DNA of 64,000 nt, taken from contig JADJVH010000003.1 of NCBI GenBank assembly GCA_016716665.1, positions 248,001 to 312,000 on the forward strand, in the 5' to 3' direction. The notes under the pieces were generated by a model. It was given only the letters and a program-made list of their open reading frames with translations, searched no databases and was not told the DNA's origin. A program made the position numbers and the translations under genes. Source of the stretch: Candidatus Opimibacter iunctus. Lineage in GTDB: Bacteria; Bacteroidota; Bacteroidia; Chitinophagales; Saprospiraceae. Shown here one piece after another: positions 57,604 to 64,000 of this stretch (within the stretch, counting starts at the first letter, position 1; each line of letters opens with the position of its first letter).

Positions 57604-57746
57604 ACAAGGCACTTGCTTTAGGCGAGATTACGATCATTGAATACTTCCCTGAAACCAGTTTTTATTATAATGCCACGAATCAATAGCTGGAGGCAGAGAA
57701 ATGCTATCATGAGTCTATTGCTAAATTGCTCAAGCATCAACTTTAA
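57585..57746 (+). pseudogene. Relic of a TolC-family channel gene
   Basis: The frame reads SSVSMLDKALALGEITIIEYF, FYYNATNQ, an in-frame TAG, then LEAEKCYHESIAKLLKHQL and TAA. This matches position by position the end of the channel protein at 47896-49077 (LLDKALRLGELTIIQYF ... YHKAVAELYKYTL). Only the C-terminal about 53 codons survive, with an internal stop, so another metal-efflux operon once lay here on the plus strand. Confidence 0.82.
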
Positions 57747-57872
57747 CAAGTAATTTGAGTAACGTAAAGGGCATCTTAAATATCCTTGAAGCCAATCCTT
57801 GTGTTAGAAATGACTTGTACCAATTTTATTATCTTCGATGGCCCCAGAATTTCGTTTTGCAAATATCATGCT

Positions 57873-58196
57873 TCACATTTTTTTGCACGGCATTTGGTAA
57901 CTCAGTTCATTGACTGTTGCATTTAGCATTTCCAGAGATATTAATTGCGGATCGTAGACAATGGATACTTCTTTTGTGGTTAAGTTGAGGATAGATTGTT
58001 TAACCCCGCTTTTATTTTGCAATCCACCTTCAATTACTTTTTGACATTTTCTGCAAGCTGCATCAGGGATATGAACTACTAGCAGTGAGTCGGTATCGCT
58101 TTTTAATACAATTCTATTTTCCTTATCGATCCGGCTGCATGAGGTGCTTGCAGTTAATGCAATTACCGCCATAATGAATAATATTAGATTTCGCAT
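57873..58196 (-). CDS. Lipoprotein with heavy-metal-associated (HMA) domain
   Basis: 107 residues. Signal peptide with lipobox ASTSC (Cys 20). An HMA fold follows with the metal-binding pair C48 and C51 in DAACRKCQKVIE, and TKEVSIVYDPQLIS typical of the last strands. Unlike cytoplasmic chaperones it is exported, so it may bind Cu, Hg or Zn in the periplasm. It lies at the downstream end of the minus-strand metal cluster. Confidence 0.82.
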   Translation of the reverse strand: MRNLILFIMAVIALTASTSCSRIDKENRIVLKSDTDSLLVVHIPDAACRKCQKVIEGGLQNKSGVKQSILNLTTKEVSIVYDPQLISLEMLNATVNELSYQMPCKKM

Positions 58197-58482
58197 TTTT
58201 GCTTCTTGATTTTTTAATAATAAGTGTGAAATAAATTCGTAGTTCTTCGTATTAGAATTATACCAGGTAATATTAAAGGTAACTCAACTCTGTGTTAGCC
58301 AGAGAAAAGTAAAGAGATACGAACTCTATAATTGACTTTTTCAACAAGGCAAATATAAGGAATAAAAAGGGTTACTATTCAATTCCCTGAACTTGATCGT
58401 TTATGAAATTTCCATTCATTGCTCCTAAGCAAAGACGAAATTTTAAATGTCATATAGAGAATACTCAAAAAATATACCTAAA
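58197..58482. other. Intergenic region, nothing recognised
   Basis: AT-rich spacer between the HMA lipoprotein and the ABM gene; no frame, repeat or clear hairpin seen. Confidence 0.5.
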
Positions 58483-58815
58483 TCACCTCGTCAGGACATC
58501 ATACGTTTTGAAATTAGACTTCATCGGAGGATTTTTTCCCTCCTCCCTTGCTTTAGCCAAATCAGCGAACCCTCGTTTATGCCCTTCTATAAACTCAGGA
58601 GATCCGGTCCATTGTTTAAATGCTTCTTCGCTTTCCCAGTAGCTTATGATCAAGTAACTACTTTCGCCATCCTTGGGCTTGAGGACTTGCATACTTTGAA
58701 AGCCTGGCATGCGGTCAATAGCATGAGCACGATTCCCAAAAAGCTCTTCAAAGTGCTCTTTATAATCAGGTTCGCAATCGATAAAATTAATGGCTACAAA
58801 ATTATTTTGGTTCAT
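58483..58815 (-). CDS. ABM-family monooxygenase (haem-degrading-like)
   Basis: 110 residues, no signal peptide. Antibiotic biosynthesis monooxygenase ferredoxin-like fold: FVAINFIDCEPDYKEHFEELF at the N-terminus, MPGFQSMQVLKPKD and YLIISYWESEEAFKQWTGSPEF in the middle. The last is the usual W-containing motif of IsdG/HmoB-like proteins. Substrate uncertain: haem is suggested by similarity only. Terminator of the preceding gene lies just upstream (58838-58868). Confidence 0.82.
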   Translation of the reverse strand: MNQNNFVAINFIDCEPDYKEHFEELFGNRAHAIDRMPGFQSMQVLKPKDGESSYLIISYWESEEAFKQWTGSPEFIEGHKRGFADLAKAREEGKNPPMKSNFKTYDVLTR

Positions 58816-58837
58816 AATGGCTTAATTTAAATTGTTC

Positions 58838-58868
58838 AAAAACAGGGTTGTTAAAATCTACAACCCTG
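58838..58868 (-). terminator. Terminator after the His-repeat lipoprotein
   Basis: On the minus strand CAGGGTTGT pairs with ACAACCCTG over an 8-nt loop, followed by TTTTTG. Confidence 0.8.
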
Positions 58869-58875
58869 CTAATAA

Positions 58876-59070
58876 TTAATGTTTGTGATCATCACCCTCT
58901 TTGTGCTCATGGCCATCACCTTCTTTATGTTCATGACCATCGCCATCCTTATGTTCATGACCATCGCCTTCTTTGTGCTCCATTTTGTCCTTGTCCTTTG
59001 GTTTCCTGCAACTTGAGGCGCTCCCGAGCAGAAGGCCAAAGAACAATAGAAAGAAAATCCATTTTTTCAT
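58876..59070 (-). CDS. His-repeat lipoprotein, probable metal binder
   Basis: 64 residues. Signal peptide with lipobox SASSC (Cys 21). After a Lys/Asp-rich linker comes a tandem octapeptide, H-K-(E/D)-G-D-G-H-E, four times, giving pairs of His-x-His (HEH). The DNA is a 24-bp tandem repeat. Such His strings bind Zn, Ni, Co or Cu. It lies 20 bp downstream of a Zn/Cd-type ATPase gene and probably buffers the exported metal. Repeat number may vary between strains. Confidence 0.82.
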   Translation of the reverse strand: MKKWIFFLLFFGLLLGSASSCRKPKDKDKMEHKEGDGHEHKDGDGHEHKEGDGHEHKEGDDHKH

Positions 59071-59090
59071 AGTCTGATAATTTTAAGTTA

Positions 59091-61139
59091 TTAATTGAAT
59101 TTCATTTTTTGAATCCTGACCGCATTTAAAATCGCTAACAAAGCCACACCCACATCTGCAAAAACAGCCTCCCACATGGTCGCTAATCCACCTGCGCCAA
59201 GTATCAATACGATTACTTTCACGGCGAAGGCAAGCGTGATATTCTGTATCACAATCTTCTTGGTCGCACGGCCAATCTTCATAGCAGTGATGATTTTAGC
59301 TGTGTGATTAGTCTGAATGACCACGTTTGCCGTTTCAATAGCTGCATCACTTCCCATGGCCCCCATCGCTATCCCCACATCACTTAATGCTAAAACCGGT
59401 GCATCATTGATCCCATCTCCTACAAAAGCTATAATCTTTGTCTTGTCTTGCTTCAACTCTTCAACTTTCTTCACTTTATCCTCTGGCAACAAATCGCCGA
59501 ATGCAGCGTCAATCCCAACTTCACCTGCTACCTTTTGAGTAATGGCTGTTTTGTCACCACTCAGCATCACAATTTGTTTGATACCATTACCATGCATTTG
59601 CTGAATAGTATCCCTGGCATCCTTTTTTATTTCATCTGCTATCAGTACGTATCCGGCAAACTTTTTGTCAATGGCGACTACCACTATGGTTTCTACGAGG
59701 TCATCAATCTTGGCATCATAAGAGATGTTGTATTTCTGTAGCAATCTCGTGTTACCAGCCAGGACTTCCCGGCCATTAACTTTCCCAACCAATCCATGAC
59801 CGGAGATCTCTTGTATCTCGTCCGATACATAAGCGTGAGCATCGTCTTTCGCATACTCAGCAATGGCCTTTGCAATTGGATGCGTGGATTTACTTTCAAG
59901 TGCTGCCAGGATTTTTATAAACTCCGTCTTTTCCGTTTCGGTTGTAACAATCTCCTTTACCTTAAAAACTCCCTCGGTCAACGTACCCGTTTTATCCAGC
60001 ACAATTGTATTTATTTTGGTCATCAACTCCAGATAATTGGACCCTTTAAATAAAATACCATTTCTACTGGCCGCTCCTATGCCTCCAAAATAACCTAAAG
60101 GAATGGAGATCACCAATGCACATGGACAACTGATCACTAAGAATATCAATGCCCTGTACAACCAATCCCTGAAAACATAATCCGACGCTACAAAGAATGG
60201 AATAACCACCAGGGCAACAGCCAGAATGAAAACAATCGGTGTGTAAATTTTGGCAAGCCGACGAATCAACAGTTCTGTTGTTGCCTTTCGCGCCGTAGCA
60301 TTTTGCACCATATCCAGAATTCTGGCCAACGAACTGTCACCGTATGCCTTCGTCACCTTCAGCTCTACTACTTTGTCGAGATTGAGCATCCCCGCAAGCA
60401 CCACTTGTCCCTTATGAAAGGTACTTGGTTTGCTCTCTCCTGTCAATGCTGCTGTATTAAAACTACTACCATCACTCATCATCTCTCCGTCTAACGGTAC
60501 TTTCTCTCCTGCTTTGATTTGTATCGTTTCACCTATCTCTACCGTTTGGGGCTTGACGGATTGAAACTTATTGTCTCTGAATACATCAGCTGACAAAGGG
60601 CGTATATCCAGCAATGCTTTGATACTGCTCTTCGCTCTGTTGACCGCCGCACTTTGAAATAATTCACCGAGGGCATAAAACAACATGACTGCCACACCTT
60701 CAGGATACTCACCGATCACAAATGCACCGATGGTCGCTAAAACCATTAAGGTGAACTCTGTAAAAAATTCCCCTTTTGAAACTGCCAACCATCCCTCTTT
60801 CATGACCGGCCATGCAACAGGCATATACGAAATGCCATACCATGCTAACCGGATCGTTCCGGTGAAAAATGTCAGTTGCAATAGGGTATCAACCGCTATA
60901 CCAAGGAGCAACATAAGCAAACTGACGAAAACCGGCAGATACAATTTCAATTTACTTTCACTCTCGTCCACATGATCATGTTCGTGACCATCATCCGCGA
61001 CATGTTCTTCATGAAGCAGATTTTTTGCATCGGCTTTTTGATAGATTTTCTCTTCCAGCGAACAACAGGTCATTTTTCCCTGAGCATCATAGGTGTGTTT
61101 ATGATTCGTATCGGTTTGGTTCATATTAGGATTCATCAT
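59091..61139 (-). CDS. P1B-type Zn/Cd/Pb-transporting ATPase (ZntA/CadA-like)
   Basis: 682 residues. The cytosolic N-terminus has no HMA domain but a CC pair (KMTCCSLEE) and a His/Asp stretch (DDGHEHDHVDESE). Then eight membrane helices with the metal site SCPCALVISIP near 338, TGES (LTGESKPSTF), DKTGT near 381, HP in KSTHPIAKA and GDGINDAPVLA. The CPC plus VISIP form is typical of the Zn/Cd class. Strong hairpin just upstream (61155-61187). Usually exports Zn, Cd or Pb from the cytosol to periplasmic binding proteins. Confidence 0.92.
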   Translation of the reverse strand: MMNPNMNQTDTNHKHTYDAQGKMTCCSLEEKIYQKADAKNLLHEEHVADDGHEHDHVDESESKLKLYLPVFVSLLMLLLGIAVDTLLQLTFFTGTIRLAWYGISYMPVAWPVMKEGWLAVSKGEFFTEFTLMVLATIGAFVIGEYPEGVAVMLFYALGELFQSAAVNRAKSSIKALLDIRPLSADVFRDNKFQSVKPQTVEIGETIQIKAGEKVPLDGEMMSDGSSFNTAALTGESKPSTFHKGQVVLAGMLNLDKVVELKVTKAYGDSSLARILDMVQNATARKATTELLIRRLAKIYTPIVFILAVALVVIPFFVASDYVFRDWLYRALIFLVISCPCALVISIPLGYFGGIGAASRNGILFKGSNYLELMTKINTIVLDKTGTLTEGVFKVKEIVTTETEKTEFIKILAALESKSTHPIAKAIAEYAKDDAHAYVSDEIQEISGHGLVGKVNGREVLAGNTRLLQKYNISYDAKIDDLVETIVVVAIDKKFAGYVLIADEIKKDARDTIQQMHGNGIKQIVMLSGDKTAITQKVAGEVGIDAAFGDLLPEDKVKKVEELKQDKTKIIAFVGDGINDAPVLALSDVGIAMGAMGSDAAIETANVVIQTNHTAKIITAMKIGRATKKIVIQNITLAFAVKVIVLILGAGGLATMWEAVFADVGVALLAILNAVRIQKMKFN

Positions 61140-61154
61140 TTATAATTATGAATA

Positions 61155-61187
61155 AGGTGGTTGTGACCAGCACGGTCACAACCACCT
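61155..61187. promoter_or_regulatory. Long perfect hairpin upstream of the Zn/Cd ATPase
   Basis: AGGTGGTTGTGACC and GGTCACAACCACCT pair fully over AGCAC, 15 bp before the ATPase start. Without a U tract it is not a standard terminator; it could be an operator or a leader structure. Confidence 0.6.
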
Positions 61188-61208
61188 ACAAGAGGATAAA
61201 CTCCGGTA

Positions 61209-61286
61209 TTAGCCGAGAGCAATCTGCGCAAGAGTCGCCATTGACGTCAGCACAATTACACATTTCCAACAATAGGTTTTTTTCAT
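61209..61286 (-). CDS. Possible 25-residue peptide
   Basis: MKKTYCWKCVIVLTSMATLA then QIALG and TAA. It has a basic start and a hydrophobic core like a signal peptide and a CWKC pair. Between the adaptor and ATPase genes. It may be a leader peptide or chance. Confidence 0.3.
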   Translation of the reverse strand: MKKTYCWKCVIVLTSMATLAQIALG

Positions 61287-61359
61287 GTTAATTCATTTTA
61301 AGTAGTAAAAAGAGTTATGTTAGTATACAGTTATATAGTATGATTGGCGGGCGAAAAAC

Positions 61360-61403
61360 CCTGCACCTTGAGTACCGCGTCGTACATACCAAGAGTACAG
61401 GGC
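61360..61403 (-). terminator. Possible terminator of the second adaptor gene
   Basis: On the minus strand CCCTGTAC and GTGCAGGG pair (one G-U) around a loop of about 28 nt, followed by TTTTTC. Confidence 0.4.
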
Positions 61404-61425
61404 TTCACCCAGTTTAAATTATTTA

Positions 61426-62797
61426 TCAATGTGCATGGCCTCCACCACCTCCTTCAGCTTTCAGCAAATGGGATTGAAGGTAGTATGCCCCTTTTACCAC
61501 AATTCTATCCCCTTCATGGATTTCTACCAATGGCGTCACCTGCACATATCCTAATTGCGCCGGACCGGTCTTAACCTCAATTCGCGCAAAAACAATTTCA
61601 TTGCCGTGTTCATCCTGCTCCGCTGATTCACCTTCCGTATGCTCGGCCTCACCTTCCTTGTGGACATGCGCCTCTTCTTTACTCTCCGCTTCTCCTTCCT
61701 GATGGGCATGTCCTTCTTCTCCGTGTTCAGCACTACTCCGTTCCAGGACAAAAATGAACTCCTTGCCCTCTGCTTTGATCACCGCATCCAGGGGAAGCGC
61801 ATTGACCTTTGAAGCACCTATATCAATCAGGGCATTGACATACATTCCTGGAATCAACATCTTATTGTCATCAATCGTGGCATGGACAGCCACGGCTTTG
61901 GTGTCATTCGCAAAAGCTTTACCAACTCCGAATATTTTACCTCCGATTTCAATATTATCTTGATTGGTGAGAATGAAGCGTACTTGCTGGCCGGCTTTTA
62001 CTTTGAACAGATCTTTTTCGTAGACCAACAAATCAACATGCATCTCCGAATTGTCTACAATATGAAACAGCGGCTTTCCTTCCTCTGCTGCGCTTCCTAT
62101 GGTCACATCGATATCGGTCACGTTTCCACTGATGGGAGCCACTATACTAATGACCGGTGAGCCTGCACTTCCACCGATGCTTATATTTTGACCCAGAATA
62201 GCGATTTGATTCGTCAATGTTTTGATGTTAGCTTCTTGTGTTTTGAGGTCAGCGCTTACCTTTTGTAAAACTTTTTTTGCAGTTACGTTTTCATCACTCA
62301 ATTCCTTCTGACGTGCATACTCCAGTTTGAGATATTCTACATTTGATTCTGCTGCATTCAGATCCTGAACCAGTTTTTCTTTCCAGTCGTATGTTATTAT
62401 AAGCCATACTTTGCATCGTAGCCAGCGTTTGGCCCTTTTTAACGTATTCTCCTTCAATGACCCTAATGGATTGAATCGTGCCTGGCAATTGCACACTCAC
62501 GGCAGCCTGATTTTGCGGAGGGAGTTTTGTATAGCCATTGGCATTAATCACTTCGCTTAGGTTTTTCATTTCAAACCATCCTGTATCTATACCTGCATTC
62601 CGGTATTGTGCTTCATTGAGATGAACCATTTTTTCATGTGGGGGTTCTTCGGCGCCTTCATGCCCATGGCCTTCGTGACCGGCCTCCTCCGTCATTTCCT
62701 GCTCTCCTTCAACTCCGGATTTCTTGGAACATCCATATGCAAAGAGTGCCAGACAAGAGATGACCCATATGCTGATGATTATATTTTTAGTATTCAT
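61426..62797 (-). CDS. Second RND periplasmic adaptor with His-rich insert (frameshifted)
   Basis: CzcB-like lipoprotein of about 455 residues. The start MNTKNIIISIWVISCLALFAYGC gives lipobox FAYGC; a His-rich stretch (AGHEGHGHEG) follows. The frame breaks at 62380-62386: removing one base there joins NNIRLE to EKLVQDLNAAESNVEYLK. Adaptor features: LPGTIQSIRVIEGEYVKKGQ and APISGNVTDIDVTIGSAAEEG (lipoyl halves), coiled coil in between. Near the end, two His clusters (GEEGHAHQEGEAE; EEAHVHKEGEAEHTEG) interrupt the barrel domain. Upstream of it lies the TolC gene with 14 bp between. Confidence 0.85.
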
Positions 62798-62810
62798 GTA
62801 GTTTGACATA

Positions 62811-64000
62811 TTATTGGTTGGTGATGAATTGAATGGATGTGATGGTTTGGTTGAGGTTGTTGATGGATTCCAGATACATTTTCTGAATTTCCAGATTGGT
62901 TTGCAACGCCTGGGCATATTCTACATACCCGATATCTCCGCTCTGATATCCGCGGGTAGCATTGGAAATGATGGAGCTGGCGTTTGGTAAGGCCACGTTT
63001 TGATAGTACGTGACATTTTCGGACCAAAAGACATATTGCTGAACATACTGTTTAAGTTGACTTCGCAATTGCGATTGTACCAATTCCGCCTCCTTTTGTT
63101 GTACCTGAATCTGAAAATCTGCCGCATCTATATTTGCTCTATACCCTTTTAAGCCAATCAATGGCACACTGACCCCTACTGTCGCCCCTTGAAATCTTGG
63201 TGTTGCATTATAGGTTTCAAGCTGCCCATTCACTTCCTGCGTTCCGGCAAAGGATTGGATAAAATAACCGATGTTGAAATCAGGTCCTGCTTCTGCTTTT
63301 TTGACCTTACGGTCTGCCGTGAGTAACGAAATTTGTTGCCTCGCATACATGAGTGATGGGCTGCTTTCGATATAGCTGGAATCCAACAATTGGGTGAGGG
63401 GTATCACTGTGAAGTCCTTGTCTTCAATGGACAGTTCAACCGGACTATTGATCCAATACTGCAGTTTCAATTTTTCATTCTCCGTCTGATTTATTACTTG
63501 CTGGAGGCTTTGTTGTAATTGTTGCTGTCGTGTTTCGGCCGTTGTCTTTTCCAATAGATTTGTTTCGCCTGTTCTGTATTTGATATCAGCTACTTTCACA
63601 AATTGACGTAACAAGCTATCCTCGCGTTGAAATACTTGTTGGACAGCCTGGAGATACCGAATCTGAAAATAGCTTTGCCTGATATTGTACGTCAATTCCT
63701 GTTTACTGATCTCCAGAAGTTGTCTGCTTGAATTCATGTACTCTTCGCCGAGTTGCCTTTTGGCTTTAGTCAACCCGGGATTTGGAATACTCTGGGTGAC
63801 AGAAAAATTGTTATCATAGCGTGGAGTATTGACCTGCCCCAGTAATGCATTAAATTCTGTCTTAGGAATGATCGAATAAGCCCCTTTGCGAAGCTCCCAG
63901 GCACGAATATCCATTTCCCGTACATTCAGCAGTTGGTTGTTTTGATAGCCCTGATCAAGGAGTTGTTGTAATGTAACAGGTGTGGTTCCTTGAGCTTCAG
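62811..64000 (-). CDS. TolC-family outer-membrane channel, partial
   Basis: At least 396 residues; the frame runs through the right edge, so the true start is outside. The methionine at 63914 is internal: upstream sequence (GTTPVTLQQLLDQGYQNNQL) is normal channel N-terminus. Typical elements: TPRYDNNFSVTQSIPNPGL, coiled coils TRQQQLQQSLQQVINQTENE and KLKLQYWINSPVELSI, ending INNLNQTITSIQFITNQ. It is the first gene of the minus-strand efflux cluster and pairs with the adaptor next to it. The RND pump gene is probably upstream, outside. Confidence 0.87.
   Translation of the reverse strand, partial: EAQGTTPVTLQQLLDQGYQNNQLLNVREMDIRAWELRKGAYSIIPKTEFNALLGQVNTPRYDNNFSVTQSIPNPGLTKAKRQLGEEYMNSSRQLLEISKQELTYNIRQSYFQIRYLQAVQQVFQREDSLLRQFVKVADIKYRTGETNLLEKTTAETRQQQLQQSLQQVINQTENEKLKLQYWINSPVELSIEDKDFTVIPLTQLLDSSYIESSPSLMYARQQISLLTADRKVKKAEAGPDFNIGYFIQSFAGTQEVNGQLETYNATPRFQGATVGVSVPLIGLKGYRANIDAADFQIQVQQKEAELVQSQLRSQLKQYVQQYVFWSENVTYYQNVALPNASSIISNATRGYQSGDIGYVEYAQALQTNLEIQKMYLESINNLNQTITSIQFITNQ

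Overview
The window looks like a chromosome segment of a Bacteroidota bacterium, most likely of the Saprospiria/Chitinophagales type. Evidence: type IX secretion (T9SS) C-terminal sorting domains on three large secreted proteins, Bacteroidota promoters (TTG, about 19 nt, TAnnTTTG) ahead of rpsT, a haloperoxidase and a tRNA, a fused DAHP synthase/chorismate mutase, the gcvH-vanZ pair, and many short palindromic and 7-10 bp tandem 'phrase' repeats between genes. The assignment is by eye; no database was searched.

Layout. 1-5.2 kb: an AT-richer module on the minus strand with an outer-membrane beta-barrel receptor (frameshifted, running off the edge), a YncE-like propeller and a response regulator/histidine kinase pair. 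5.2-6.5 kb: paaC-paaD of phenylacetyl-CoA epoxidase without paaA/B/E. 7-18 kb: vanadium haloperoxidase-like lipoprotein, TPR protein, an RprXY-like two-component system, a very large cytochrome c/PA14/propeller/DUF1080 fusion and an SRPBCC-GyrI-like protein. 18-28 kb: orphan antitoxin, dinB, rpsT, antitoxin with a truncated PIN toxin, vanZ, gcvH, three amidohydrolase-fold genes and DAHP synthase. 28-41.7 kb: two T9SS-sorted surface proteins (one over 2300 aa), small secreted proteins, a lipoprotein and a zinc-ribbon protein.

At 41.8-42.1 kb a tRNA-Val(TAC) is preceded by two 106-bp tandem tRNA-derived copies whose anticodon arm is replaced by a different hairpin. Beyond it lies what looks like a metal-homeostasis island. 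A forward operon (42.7-51.5 kb) encodes a His-rich small protein, CusB/CzcB-like adaptor, CusA/CzcA-like RND pump, CusC/TolC-like channel, a P1B-type ATPase with the unusual motif SPAE in place of CPx, and a second small protein. After it come a PepSY-like protein, a four-repeat membrane protein, a type IIG/ISP restriction-modification enzyme and a T9SS propeller protein. A minus-strand cluster (57.4-64 kb) carries a TolC relic, an HMA-domain lipoprotein, an ABM monooxygenase, a His-repeat lipoprotein, a CPC-type Zn/Cd ATPase, a second RND adaptor (frameshifted, with a His-rich insert) and a second TolC-family gene running off the edge.

Six genes are broken by single-base frameshifts, most of them one-base losses in or next to short homopolymers, so residual sequencing error must be excluded before calling them pseudogenes. 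The strongest candidates for undescribed biology are the tRNA-derived tandem array, the CPx-less ATPase in a metal-efflux operon, a long inverted repeat touching the dinB start codon, and intergenic repeat phrases that have become part of coding sequences. I found no CRISPR array, integrase or complete insertion sequence.
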